Positions 7,029 through 15,453 of a stretch of 54,880 nt of DNA are shown here, one piece after another (within the stretch, counting starts at the first letter, position 1; each line of letters begins with the position of its first letter). A model generated the notes under the pieces. It worked only from the letters and a program-made list of their open reading frames with translations. It did not search any database and was not told the origin of the DNA. Where the stretch lies: contig CANSPM010000025.1 in NCBI GenBank assembly GCA_947648875.1, positions 1 to 54,880 on the forward strand, read 5' to 3'. This DNA comes from an uncultured Lachnospiraceae bacterium (lineage in GTDB: Bacteria; Bacillota; Clostridia; Lachnospirales; Lachnospiraceae). A program made the translations under genes and the position numbers.

Positions 7029-8540
7029 TTATGACCGTGTCATATCCCTTGTTTGCCATGAGCCTTCCTGTTGTTTGACTCTCTTTTTATCTGCGTACAT
7101 CCTCCTGTCCGCCACATCCAGAAAATCTTTTTCGCACAGCGCACAGTATCCGATGGCATAACTGACAGGAATATTGCTGATCTGGTTATGACTTCTGCAT
7201 CGCTCCTGTAACGCGTCCACAAGCCTCTGCGCGTCTCCGCGATACAGAACCGCAAATTCATCCCCGCCCTGACGGTATACCCTTCCTTCCTCGCCTACTG
7301 CGTCCGCCAGCATGCGCGCAAAACTTTGCAACAGTTCATCCCCTGCGGAATGTCCCATGGTGTCGTTCACCAGTTTCAAGTTATTCAAGTCCGCGAGCAT
7401 GTAATAACCGTCGCTGTTTTCCGGAAGATTCTCCAAGTCCCGTTCAAAGGCATTGCGGTTATAAATCTGCGTCAGATAGTCAATGAACGCGATATGACTG
7501 CCCACTTTTGTGCAGAAGGCAATAATACTGCACATACAGTCATGCTTTGTGCCACAGTTCTCCTCCGCCAGAAGCTGCGCTTCCAGAATCAGATTCTCCT
7601 TTCCGTATCTGTCTTCCATGGCGCTTTGGACCTCTCTGAGCACTATTTCCGCTTTGTCCTTTGAGTTGGTGATAAAAACCACTCCGTTTTCACAGACCCG
7701 ATATCCCTGTAGCCGGTACGACTTTATCTCCCTGTAGATATCCCGCAGAATCAGGTCGCTCTGCCTCCAGTCCGGATTTCTCTCCGTTCTGCAAAAACAG
7801 AGAACCGCCACGGACATTTTCTGTTTTTGTAAATCCGTTTCCTCAAGTACGGTTTCAAGGGAATACTGATTGAACAGGGAAGTCTTCTCATCCATATATT
7901 TTTCCGTGTTCTCATTGCTGAGAATAAGACCCAGCATAATCAATGTGGAGGCGACAATCACAATCAACGTCTCCGGCAGGATCATCTGAACCACCGCGAC
8001 CACCGTATAACTGGGCACCGCCAGGAGAATCGCCAGCCTCTTATCTCCGTCCAGTTCCTCCCAATAGTGAAGACAATAATACAGGATTAAAACCAGATAA
8101 ATTACCAGGCTCATGTACAGAGCATACGCCTTGGGCCCCAGCGAATAATCCGTTGTCTGTCCATGCACATAGGTGATCGGAAGCACCAGTATTCCCAGGG
8201 TCGATATGGCAACGGGAATGTTCTGACAGATATTTACCGCACCCGAAAATATGTGGTTCCCCTCCAGGAAACTTCTGAGATAGATAAATAGCAGATAGAT
8301 AAATCCCAGAATAGACAGGAGATAAATGATATGCGCAATCAGATTTACGCCCTCATGAATCCTGTCCCTGTGATTAACTGTATAAATCGTAATCAGATCA
8401 AACATTGTGTTCAGCAACGCCACAATTGTAAGCGCCTGAAATATCCTGGTGGACTTTGTGGGAATGTGGGGTTTCCGATAGTAAAAACCCACCATATATA
8501 ATATCATTAAAAAGCAGACGATTGAAGTCTTTACCAGCAT
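7029..8540 (-). CDS. Membrane-bound GGDEF diguanylate cyclase
   Basis: This is a 503-residue protein. About six to eight hydrophobic segments occupy residues 1-210, resembling a membrane sensor module. A linker follows, and then a C-terminal GGDEF domain: DLNNLKLVNDTMGHSAGDE followed by the intact active-site motif RQGGDEFAVL. It should make cyclic di-GMP from two GTP in response to an unknown signal sensed in the membrane. No RxxD inhibitory site is obvious just before GGDEF. A good sigma-A promoter lies upstream at 8609-8637, and the serine hydrolase gene follows directly. Confidence 0.88.
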   Translation of the reverse strand: MLVKTSIVCFLMILYMVGFYYRKPHIPTKSTRIFQALTIVALLNTMFDLITIYTVNHRDRIHEGVNLIAHIIYLLSILGFIYLLFIYLRSFLEGNHIFSGAVNICQNIPVAISTLGILVLPITYVHGQTTDYSLGPKAYALYMSLVIYLVLILYYCLHYWEELDGDKRLAILLAVPSYTVVAVVQMILPETLIVIVASTLIMLGLILSNENTEKYMDEKTSLFNQYSLETVLEETDLQKQKMSVAVLCFCRTERNPDWRQSDLILRDIYREIKSYRLQGYRVCENGVVFITNSKDKAEIVLREVQSAMEDRYGKENLILEAQLLAEENCGTKHDCMCSIIAFCTKVGSHIAFIDYLTQIYNRNAFERDLENLPENSDGYYMLADLNNLKLVNDTMGHSAGDELLQSFARMLADAVGEEGRVYRQGGDEFAVLYRGDAQRLVDALQERCRSHNQISNIPVSYAIGYCALCEKDFLDVADRRMYADKKRVKQQEGSWQTRDMTRS

Positions 8541-8608
8541 TTAAAATCCATGTCCTCTCTTGCAGATTTTATTTTAAATAAATTCTGCCTGTAAACAATA
8601 TTATACAA

Positions 8609-8637
8609 ATTATATCTTATGACCAGGCAAATGGCAA
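8609..8637 (-). promoter_or_regulatory. Sigma-A promoter of the GGDEF gene
   Basis: On the minus strand TTGCCA (8637-8632) and TATAAT (8614-8609) are 17 bases apart. The -35 box lies immediately beside the stop codon of the upstream MATE gene, so the unit has its own promoter. Confidence 0.65.
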
Positions 8638-8638
8638 A

Positions 8639-10015
8639 CTATTTCTCCCGGGTATCTCCGGGGCTGCCCCCTTCTGTCTCTCCCCGCATCCGGCGAAGCC
8701 GCTTTCTGACATGAAAATAGGCCGGGATCAAAAAGACATCCGCCAGAATCCAGGCAATGGGGCTGCCCAGACAGGAACCCACAAACCCCAGCCGGGGCAC
8801 CAGCACAAAACCCGCCAGGGCTCTTGCCACCATCTCAAATACCCCTGCCAGAATGGCAAAAAACGGAAATCCCACTCCCTGGATCATAAAGCGGATAATG
8901 TTGACCAGGGCCAGGGGAAAATAAAACACGGTAGCCAATGTCAAAAACAGCTTTACGTTGTCGATAATCGCCGCCTCGGAGGCGTCCAGAAACAGTTTGG
9001 CCAATGGCCGTCCAAAGAGAGTGCTGATGCCCAGAGCGATAACCGAATACCCTGCCCCCAACAGAATGCAGGATTTCAGTCCTTGGCCAATACGGTCCAG
9101 CTTTCCGGCCCCCACGTTCTGCCCGCCGTAAGTGGCCATGGTGGAACCCATGGCATCAAAAGGGCAGGCCAGAAATCCGCTGATCTTTCCCGCCGCCGTC
9201 ACTGCCGCCACTGCGTCGGAGCCCAGCGTATTGGTAGCGCTCTGCAAGATTACACTGCCGATGGCAGTGATGGAATACTGCAATCCCATGGGAACTCCCA
9301 TGCTGCACAAAATTCCCATCAAATGTTGGTCGGGAGCCCACTCCTCCTTTTGTATCCGCAGAATCTCAAATTTCCTGATCATAAACAGCAGACAGCACAG
9401 GCCTGACACCCCCTGCGATATTACAGTGGCCCATGCCGCCCCCTGCACCCCCCAGCGCAGGGTAACAATGAAGAACAAGTCCAGTCCGATATTCAGGAAA
9501 GAAGACATAACCAGAAAAATCACCGGGGTCCTGCTGTCCCCCAGAGCGCGGATTACCCCGGAAGTCATGTTATACAGGAAAGTAACGGGAATCCCCAGGA
9601 AAATGACCCATATATAAGAGTACGCCGCATCCAGAATGTTATCCGGGGTTTTCATCATCACCAGAATAGAACGGCACAGCACAGTGGTAAACACCGTCAT
9701 CAGCAGGGCGAAACCCGCTGTCAGCCACACACAGTTGGCCACCACCCGGCGCATCCCCGCCAGATCCCCCGCGCCGAACTTATGAGAGACAGGAATGGAG
9801 AATCCGCTGCATATACCCATACAAAAACCGATAATCAGAAAATTCACCGAGCCTGTGGCCCCCACAGCCGCCAGATTGTCTGTCCCCAGAAAGCGACCCA
9901 CAATCACCGTATCCACCAGATTGTAAAACTGCTGAAAAAGAAAACCGAATAAAAGCGGGATGGAAAATCCCAGAATCAGCTTCATGGGCGAACCCTTTGT
10001 CATATCTTTGACCAT
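8639..10015 (-). CDS. MATE family multidrug/sodium exporter
   Basis: This is a 458-residue integral membrane protein with about 12 hydrophobic segments. The N-terminal part FGFLFQQFYNLVDTVIVGRF and repeated GDSRTP and AWATVISQG blocks in each half are characteristic of MATE (NorM/DinF-type) exporters. Proteins of this family export drugs or metabolites in exchange for sodium or protons. It is monocistronic or the last gene of its unit, with its own promoter and a leader of about 140 bases. The substrate is not predictable. Confidence 0.9.
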   Translation of the reverse strand: MVKDMTKGSPMKLILGFSIPLLFGFLFQQFYNLVDTVIVGRFLGTDNLAAVGATGSVNFLIIGFCMGICSGFSIPVSHKFGAGDLAGMRRVVANCVWLTAGFALLMTVFTTVLCRSILVMMKTPDNILDAAYSYIWVIFLGIPVTFLYNMTSGVIRALGDSRTPVIFLVMSSFLNIGLDLFFIVTLRWGVQGAAWATVISQGVSGLCCLLFMIRKFEILRIQKEEWAPDQHLMGILCSMGVPMGLQYSITAIGSVILQSATNTLGSDAVAAVTAAGKISGFLACPFDAMGSTMATYGGQNVGAGKLDRIGQGLKSCILLGAGYSVIALGISTLFGRPLAKLFLDASEAAIIDNVKLFLTLATVFYFPLALVNIIRFMIQGVGFPFFAILAGVFEMVARALAGFVLVPRLGFVGSCLGSPIAWILADVFLIPAYFHVRKRLRRMRGETEGGSPGDTREK

Positions 10016-10156
10016 AACTCTCTACCTCTTCTCATAAATTTCTGAAATGCCTGCTCAGAGATTTCCTGGTCGGATCACAGCACCAGGCAGTACAAAAGTG
10101 TTGACTCGTCTCTTTCTAAAAAAAAGTGGGCGGAGACGATGAAATTCCAAATAGAG

Positions 10157-10185
10157 AGTATAGGCGCAGTCCGATAAATGTGCAA
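10157..10185 (-). promoter_or_regulatory. Sigma-A promoter of the MATE gene
   Basis: On the minus strand TTGCAC (10185-10180) and TATACT (10162-10157) are spaced by exactly 17 bases. The transcript leader would be about 135-140 bases long, which is unusually long for a simple exporter gene. Confidence 0.65.
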
Positions 10186-10300
10186 TATATTTTTTATGCA
10201 GTTTTGTTTTTTTTACAGAACAAAACACCGTGTGCTGGCTCTTTCCCGACCCGCAGAATAACTCTGTTAAGCAAACCCACGTTCTGCGGGGATTCCATTG

Positions 10301-10334
10301 CTAAGAAAAAGAGCGGAGACTTACGTCTCCGCTC
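10301..10334 (-). terminator. Rho-independent terminator of the isomerase/xylulokinase operon
   Basis: Perfect 10-base arms (GAGCGGAGAC 10311-10320 and GTCTCCGCTC 10325-10334) are followed on the minus strand by TTTTTC. It sits 14 bases after the stop codon of the isomerase-like gene. Confidence 0.85.
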
Positions 10335-10348
10335 ACATCTCTCCCAAA

Positions 10349-11833
10349 TCAACAGAAAGGATTTTCCGTAGGATAAGGCAGGCTCTTCGGCTGGTTGTAG
10401 TTCAGATCCTCAACCGGTACGCCTATAAACTTGAATACCTCATACAGCGCCTTGCCAAAGTGGCCGAAAGCAACCGCGCCGTGGTGAGGATAATTCTTCT
10501 CGATCAGCACATGACGGTAGAAACGTCCCATCTCCGGAATGGCGAACACGCCGATGGAGCCGAAGGACTTGGAAGGTACATTCAGCACCTCGCCCTGTGC
10601 TATGTACGCGCGCAGCTTGCAGTCAGCGGTGGACTGTAAACGGTAGAAGGTGATCTCGCCGGGAGCGATATCGCCCTCCAGAGTGCCGTTGGTAACTTCG
10701 ATGGGCAGATTCCTGGCCATGATCTTCTGATACTTCATCTCGCAGAATGCCAGCTTCTTGGAGCAGGTATTGCCACAGTGGAAGCCCATAAAGGTATCCT
10801 TGTGGGTGTAAGGGAACTTGCCCTCGATGGATTCTTTAAACATATCCGCAGGCACGGAGTTGTTGATATCCAGCAGCGTAACGGCATCCTGGCTCACACA
10901 GGTACCGATGAACTCGGACAGGCAACCATAGATATCCACTTCGCAGGATACGGGGATGCCCATGCCGGTGAGACGGCTGTTTACATAGCAGGGAACGAAT
11001 CCAAACTGGGTCTGGAACGCGGGCCAGCACTTACCTGCGATGGCCACATACTTGCGGTAGCCTCTGTGTGCCTCCACCCAGTCAAGCAACGTCAATTCAT
11101 ACTGTGCCAGCTTCTCCAGCACTTCGGGCTTCTTGTTGCCTGCGCCCAACTCCTCGGCCATCTCGGCCACCTTAGCGGGAATCCTCTCGTCTCCGGCATG
11201 CTTGTTAAACGCCTCGAACAGATCCAGCTCGGAGTTCTCCTCAATCTCAACGCCCAGATTGTATAACTGCTTGATGGGCGCGTTGCAGGCCAGGAAGTTC
11301 AAAGGTCTGGGGCCGAAGGAAATGATCTTTAAGTCGGAAAGGCCTACAATCGCTCTGGCAATGGGCACAAACTCGTTGATCATGTCAGCGCACTCCTGGG
11401 CAGTGCCCACAGGGTACTCCGGAATATAAGCCTTGATGTTGCGGAGCTTTAAGTTGTAGCTGGCGTTCAGCATACCGCAGTATGCGTCGCCTCTGCCGTC
11501 CATCAGGTCCGCCTGGCTCTCCTCGGCAGCCGCCACAAAGATGGAGGGGCCGTCAAAATGCTTTGCCAGCAGAGTCTCGGAAATCTCGGGACCGAAGTTC
11601 CCCAAGTATACACACAGCGCGTTACAGCCGTTCTTCTTCACATCCTCCAGGGCCTGCACCATATGGATTTCGCTCTCTACGATGCAGACAGGGCACTCGT
11701 AGATGTCCGTCTCGTCATATTTGGCCTTGTAAGCCTCCACCAGGGCCTTTCTCCTGTTCACGGACAGGCTCTCAGGGAAGCAGTCGCGGCTCACGGCCAC
11801 AATACCGATTTTTACTTTGGGTAAATTGTTCAT
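10349..11833 (-). CDS. L-fucose/L-arabinose isomerase family protein
   Basis: This is a 494-residue cytoplasmic protein of the fucose/arabinose isomerase superfamily. The ATG at 11833 is preceded by GGAGGAGAGTACA. Features include a Rossmann-like N-terminal half (KVKIGIVAVSRDCFP, then NALCVYLGNFGPEIS) and a C-terminal metal/substrate region (TFMGFHCGNTCSKKLAF and HHGAVAFGHFGKALYEVF). Family members interconvert aldoses and ketoses using Mn2+. Here the gene shares an operon with a xylulokinase, so it probably makes the ketose that the kinase phosphorylates. The substrate is uncertain (L-arabinose, D-arabinose, L-fucose or another). It is the last gene of the operon and ends at a strong terminator. 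Confidence 0.8.
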   Translation of the reverse strand: MNNLPKVKIGIVAVSRDCFPESLSVNRRKALVEAYKAKYDETDIYECPVCIVESEIHMVQALEDVKKNGCNALCVYLGNFGPEISETLLAKHFDGPSIFVAAAEESQADLMDGRGDAYCGMLNASYNLKLRNIKAYIPEYPVGTAQECADMINEFVPIARAIVGLSDLKIISFGPRPLNFLACNAPIKQLYNLGVEIEENSELDLFEAFNKHAGDERIPAKVAEMAEELGAGNKKPEVLEKLAQYELTLLDWVEAHRGYRKYVAIAGKCWPAFQTQFGFVPCYVNSRLTGMGIPVSCEVDIYGCLSEFIGTCVSQDAVTLLDINNSVPADMFKESIEGKFPYTHKDTFMGFHCGNTCSKKLAFCEMKYQKIMARNLPIEVTNGTLEGDIAPGEITFYRLQSTADCKLRAYIAQGEVLNVPSKSFGSIGVFAIPEMGRFYRHVLIEKNYPHHGAVAFGHFGKALYEVFKFIGVPVEDLNYNQPKSLPYPTENPFC

Positions 11834-11994
11834 TGTACTCTCCTCCATTATTATATTTTCCAGTCCTACAGCTTAAACACGCCATGCCTTCGCCGCCGCG
11901 CCCGGGGACTCTGCCCGCCGTACCGTCCGGACCGAAATACCGTTCTCCTAGCCGGAGAAATCCGGTCAAAAAGTGATAGTTTCATTATACAACA

Positions 11995-12627
11995 TTACTC
12001 GTTCACATTCAAGTTCTTTCCTTTTAATCCGATATGACTTCCGGCATCCAGACCGCCCTCCGCATGACCGATGAGCCATTTGTTCACAGCGGTGATCAGT
12101 GCGTCCTCGCCCTGTGCCCCCGCCGCGCCATGGGGATTCTTAAGGGGATAGTTGGTTCCTCTGGGAAGCACAATGGCCACCTGGAAGCCTGCGCCGTCCA
12201 CGCCGCAGGGCGCATAGTGAAGAGTGGTAGCGTAGATTTCCACCCCCTTGCCTGCCGGCAGCAAAAAGGCCTCCATCTTCGCGGTGTCATAGGTAAAGCC
12301 TTCCTCGATGTCCTGCTGCATACCCAAAAGCAGAATGGCGTCTGTGGCGGCAATATTAAGTTCGCTGTTTCTGTGATACTCCACCGCGTTCAGCAGTTCA
12401 TTGTGGCCGTTGCAATAGCCGATCTGAACAGGCATCTCGCCAAAAGCCACTTTGGTAAGGGCCTCCATGGCGGAAGTAGCCTCCAGCGCCTCCACGCTGG
12501 GCTCATACACCACCCCCTCCGGCACGGGCTGCTTTGCCAGCACCTCCACCAGTTCCGTCAGGTCCACATTTTCGATGAGCCTTCCGTACTTGCGGAAAGC
12601 CGGATCTGTTACAGGTAATATTTTCAT
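11995..12627 (-). CDS. DUF4867 family protein, sugar-operon accessory
   Basis: This is a 210-residue soluble protein; the ATG at 12627 follows AAGGAGGCTATC. The sequence (MKILPVTDPAFRKYGR start, QIGYCNGHNELLNAVEYH, and GAGFQVAIVLPRGTNYPL) matches my recollection of the DUF4867 family. That family recurs beside sugar isomerases and kinases in Firmicutes. The fold looks cupin-like, with His and Glu residues in HNELLNAVEYHRNSE that could bind a metal. It may be a mutarotase-like or epimerase-like helper. No biochemical function is established as far as I know. It sits between the small acidic protein and the isomerase. Confidence 0.75.
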   Translation of the reverse strand: MKILPVTDPAFRKYGRLIENVDLTELVEVLAKQPVPEGVVYEPSVEALEATSAMEALTKVAFGEMPVQIGYCNGHNELLNAVEYHRNSELNIAATDAILLLGMQQDIEEGFTYDTAKMEAFLLPAGKGVEIYATTLHYAPCGVDGAGFQVAIVLPRGTNYPLKNPHGAAGAQGEDALITAVNKWLIGHAEGGLDAGSHIGLKGKNLNVNE

Positions 12628-12730
12628 GATAGCCTCCTTTTGCGCCAGGGGCGCATGTTTTACTCTCACATTTTCAGTGTTCTTGCGGTTTTTGCTTTTC
12701 AGAACGCGTCCATGTTCTTTATTGGACGCT

Positions 12731-13153
12731 TTATAGCGTCCAATCCTGAAAACCTATCCCCAAAAACTTCTTATCCCGAAAACCGATACAAATACCATGC
12801 TCCTCATCGCATTTGCAATCTCCGAAGTAGGAAATTTCCGGATACGCAACGCCGTCCTTGGAACGTGGTATCCCTGTCACGTTGATCGCTATGGCGAAGA
12901 TGTCAATCTCGTCTTCCACATCTTCCTCTGAAAGGACCGTCTCACCGCATATCTCATACTGCTCGTTACACCACGCGGCAATCTCGGTCCTGTATTCAGT
13001 CAGGTCAGCATTTTCGATAAGCCAATTCAGACATGCAGTCTCCTCCTGGCTGAAGGCCTGTCGATTATAGTCGCACAAGAACACTTCCACATCCTTTTCT
13101 TTACCAAACAGCTTTATCCTGATATGATCACCATTGTTCATCTGCCCAATCAC
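12731..13153 (-). CDS. Small acidic protein, DUF6985-like
   Basis: This is a 140-residue soluble acidic protein. The GTG at 13153 has AGGAGACG ten bases upstream; an in-frame ATG at 13141 lacks a ribosome site. The C-terminal half carries YPEISYFGDCKCDEEHGICI followed by FRDKKFLGIGFQDW. This resembles the DUF6985 pattern found in many small bacterial proteins. No catalytic motif is apparent. It lies between the kinase and the DUF4867 gene, so it may be a cargo gene of the operon. Family assignment is from memory only. Confidence 0.6.
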   Translation of the reverse strand: MIGQMNNGDHIRIKLFGKEKDVEVFLCDYNRQAFSQEETACLNWLIENADLTEYRTEIAAWCNEQYEICGETVLSEEDVEDEIDIFAIAINVTGIPRSKDGVAYPEISYFGDCKCDEEHGICIGFRDKKFLGIGFQDWTL

Positions 13154-13170
13154 CGCATTGCGTCTCCTGA

Positions 13171-14640
13171 TTACTTGATGATCTCAAACAACGGCTTGCA
13201 GGCCGGATAAATCTCCTTGAACTGCGCGTAGCGCTCGTCATATTTTGCCACCAGCTCGGGATCGGGTTCCACGGTATCCACCACTTTCACGATCTTTGCC
13301 GCAGCCTCCTCCACGCTGGCGTACTCGCCGCAGGCCACAGCCGCCAGCATGGCGCCGCCCAGAGAGGGGCCTTCCTCGCTCTCGATCACATCCACTTTCA
13401 GGTTCAGAATGTTGGCAATCATCTTTTTCCACAGGGGGCTCTTGGCGCCGCCACCGCAGATCTTGGTACGCTCGATCTGAATGCCCAGAGACCTGGCTAC
13501 CTCGAAGGAGTCTCTGAGCGCGAAAGCCACGCCTTCCAGCACGGCCTGGGTCATGTCGGCCCGGGTGGTGTCCATGGTCATGCCGATAAACGTGCCTCTG
13601 GCGTTGGGGTTATTGTGGGGAGAACGCTCTCCCATCAGGTAGGGCAGGAAATACACATGGTTTTCTCCCAGCTTATCAATCGCTTTCTGCTCCGCCGCAT
13701 AGTCCTTTGTGCCTATGATGTCGTCCATCCACCATTTGTTGCAGCTGGCCGCACTGAGCATACAGCCCATCAGATGGTAACTGCCGTCCGCATGGGCAAA
13801 GGAGTGGAGCGCGTTGTACTTATCCACACCGAAATTCCTGGAGGAAATAAAGATGGTGCCGCTGGTGCCCAGGGAAATATTGCACATACCGTCGCCCACG
13901 GTTCCTGTGCCCACGGCCGCCGCCGCATTGTCCCCCGCGCCCGCCGCCACTTTTACCGTGCGGGGGATGCCCAGCTGATCGGCTATTTCGGGCAGTACGC
14001 AACCCACGGACTCATAACTCTCATAACAGGTTGCCAATTGGTCCTCGGTGATGCCGCAGATCTCGCACATCTCTTTGGACCATCTGCGGTTCTTTACATC
14101 GAAAATCAACATGCCGGAGGCGTCGGACACATCGGTGCAGTGTACTCCGGTGAGTTTGTACGCAATGTAATCCTTGGGCAGCATGATCTTGGCAATCCTG
14201 GCGAAATTTTCCGGCTCCTTGTTTTTCACCCACAGGATCTTGGGAGCCGTGAAGCCGGTAAAGGAAATGTTGGCCGTATATTCAGACAGCTTCTCCTTGC
14301 CGATCACATTGTTCAGATAGTCGCACTCTTCGTATGTACGCCCGTCGTTCCACAGAAGCGCAGGGCGGATTACATTGTCCTCCCCATCCAGAATTACCAG
14401 TCCGTGCATCTGTCCGCCAAAGCTGATGCCCGCCACCTGGCTCTTGTCCGCATCCGCCAGCAATTCCTGGATGCCCGTCATGGTCTGCTCGTACCAGTCC
14501 TCGGGCTTTTGCTCTGACCAGCCCGGATTGGGGAAATAAATGGGGTACTCCCGGGACACAATGTTCCGGATTTTACCTTCGCCGTCCATCAGCAGCAGTT
14601 TCACCGCCGATGTGCCTAAATCAATTCCTATGTACAACAT
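13171..14640 (-). CDS. xylB: Xylulokinase-like FGGY carbohydrate kinase
   Basis: This is a 489-residue cytoplasmic kinase of the FGGY family. The start at 14640 is chosen because GAGGT precedes it and the first residues, MLYIGIDLGTSAVKLLLMDG, form the phosphate-1 motif. Further signatures are GISFGGQMHGLV and the C-terminal ICGGGAKSPLWKKMIANI. It phosphorylates a ketopentose, most often D-xylulose, with ATP. It is the first gene of a minus-strand operon with the small acidic protein, DUF4867 and isomerase genes. Its promoter lies at 14810-14838 with a conspicuous operator-like element directly upstream. The specificity (xylulose, ribulose or fuculose) is not settled by sequence alone. Confidence 0.9.
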   Translation of the reverse strand: MLYIGIDLGTSAVKLLLMDGEGKIRNIVSREYPIYFPNPGWSEQKPEDWYEQTMTGIQELLADADKSQVAGISFGGQMHGLVILDGEDNVIRPALLWNDGRTYEECDYLNNVIGKEKLSEYTANISFTGFTAPKILWVKNKEPENFARIAKIMLPKDYIAYKLTGVHCTDVSDASGMLIFDVKNRRWSKEMCEICGITEDQLATCYESYESVGCVLPEIADQLGIPRTVKVAAGAGDNAAAAVGTGTVGDGMCNISLGTSGTIFISSRNFGVDKYNALHSFAHADGSYHLMGCMLSAASCNKWWMDDIIGTKDYAAEQKAIDKLGENHVYFLPYLMGERSPHNNPNARGTFIGMTMDTTRADMTQAVLEGVAFALRDSFEVARSLGIQIERTKICGGGAKSPLWKKMIANILNLKVDVIESEEGPSLGGAMLAAVACGEYASVEEAAAKIVKVVDTVEPDPELVAKYDERYAQFKEIYPACKPLFEIIK

Positions 14641-14809
14641 ATTTACCTCTTTTCTGCATATTCGGAGTCCACCCTGATGCAAACTCCCGCTGTGCCTGCA
14701 ATGCCGCTTTATAGTGGAGCCGGAGTTCCGGCCCGGCTCCTGCCCGTCTTCTCTTGTCCGCTTTCAGTTCCTGGCCCTAAACGGTGATGTGTACGGGCAC
14801 GTTATTTAT

Positions 14810-14838
14810 AGCATACTCGTTTTCCCGTCTAAAATCAA
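14810..14838 (-). promoter_or_regulatory. Sigma-A promoter of the xylB operon
   Basis: On the minus strand TTGATT (14838-14833) and TATGCT (14815-14810) are 17 bases apart. An operator-like element begins eight bases upstream of the -35 box, a position suited to an activator. Confidence 0.65.
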
Positions 14839-14845
14839 TATCCCT

Positions 14846-14875
14846 TTTGCATTTTCGGAATTATGCACATTTTCA
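14846..14875. promoter_or_regulatory. Operator-like element shared with the GH127 control region
   Basis: The plus strand reads TTTGCATT, eight bases, then TATGCACATTTTCA. The same two blocks, without the eight-base gap and with one base difference, occur at 19359-19380 in the GH127/AraC intergenic region. It is probably the binding site of a regulator common to both units. Confidence 0.45.
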
Positions 14876-14954
14876 TTGTGTGGAAACTGGTGAATTATGT
14901 TAGGTCGCGGCGAGGTGGCAGGCCCGGCACAGCCGTGACGCTTACCGGGAAAAC

Positions 14955-14976
14955 TTTGCGTGCCCGGGCACGCAAA
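14955..14976. repeat. Perfect 22-bp palindrome, candidate operator
   Basis: TTTGCGTGCCC followed by its exact complement gives a 22-base palindrome with a CCGG centre. Dyads of this size upstream of a LacI-type gene are candidate repressor sites. Confidence 0.5.
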
Positions 14977-15320
14977 ACAGCCGCCCAAAGCATGGCCTCT
15001 ATAGAACTGCGCGTTCCCCCTGAAAAAGCAGCGACAGGCAGGATTTCTATCGCCCTGGCCCATCTCCCGGCCAAAACAGATCCCCTATTATCCTTAATGA
15101 TATTTACAGATTCCTCAAAACCAATTATACTGTCTATACAGGGGCGGCTCCCCACAGAGTATGGGGCCTGCCCTCCGGGCCGTACGGGAAGACAAATCCC
15201 CTATTCCGATATCGCGGATTTTGTCCGCAATTGGCCCCCGGCGCAGTATGACTATTAAACGGGACCGCCGTACTGGCAACGGATTGGTAACAGGTAATGT
15301 CCGCAAGTGACGAGGCTGGT

Positions 15321-15380
15321 CAATATATACAAAAACGGGCTAAAATGCGGTGGCAAGTCGCCCTTATTCTGTATATATTG
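15321..15380. repeat. Spaced inverted repeat upstream of lacI-type gene
   Basis: CAATATATACA (15321-15331) and TGTATATATTG (15370-15380) are perfect 11-base complements separated by 38 bases. Inner GGGC/GCCC blocks extend the pairing. It could be two operator half-sites or a long RNA hairpin in the leader of the LacI-type gene. Confidence 0.5.
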
Positions 15381-15453
15381 CCCATCCTCTGTTTCCCAAA
15401 AGCAAGTTTCGCAATTACCTAAACGGATCGGCAACAGAAAAAGGAGGTATCCC

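Larger units (their letters stand above)
10016..10348. other. Intergenic region between MATE gene and isomerase gene
   Basis: It holds the MATE promoter (10157-10185), a leader of about 140 bases before the MATE start, and the terminator of the isomerase operon (10301-10334). A second inverted repeat pairs CCCGCAGAA (10250-10258) with TTCTGCGGG (10282-10290). No protein gene is supported. Confidence 0.55.
14641..15453. other. 813-bp divergent control region between xylB and lacI-type gene
   Basis: No convincing gene lies here. It holds the xylB promoter (14810-14838), an operator-like element (14846-14875), a perfect 22-base palindrome (14955-14976), a small hairpin (15214-15228), and a spaced inverted repeat (15321-15380) before the LacI-type gene. 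Part of the region (about 14900-15260) is GC-rich with short open frames on both strands that have no ribosome sites. Confidence 0.5.

Noticed and set aside
13615..14517. Plus-strand open frame of 300 codons
   Set aside because: It is antisense to xylB and has no domain match or start signal.
14863..15258. Open frame in the xylB/lacI intergenic region
   Set aside because: No ribosome site and no recognisable protein; the stretch carries regulatory repeats instead.
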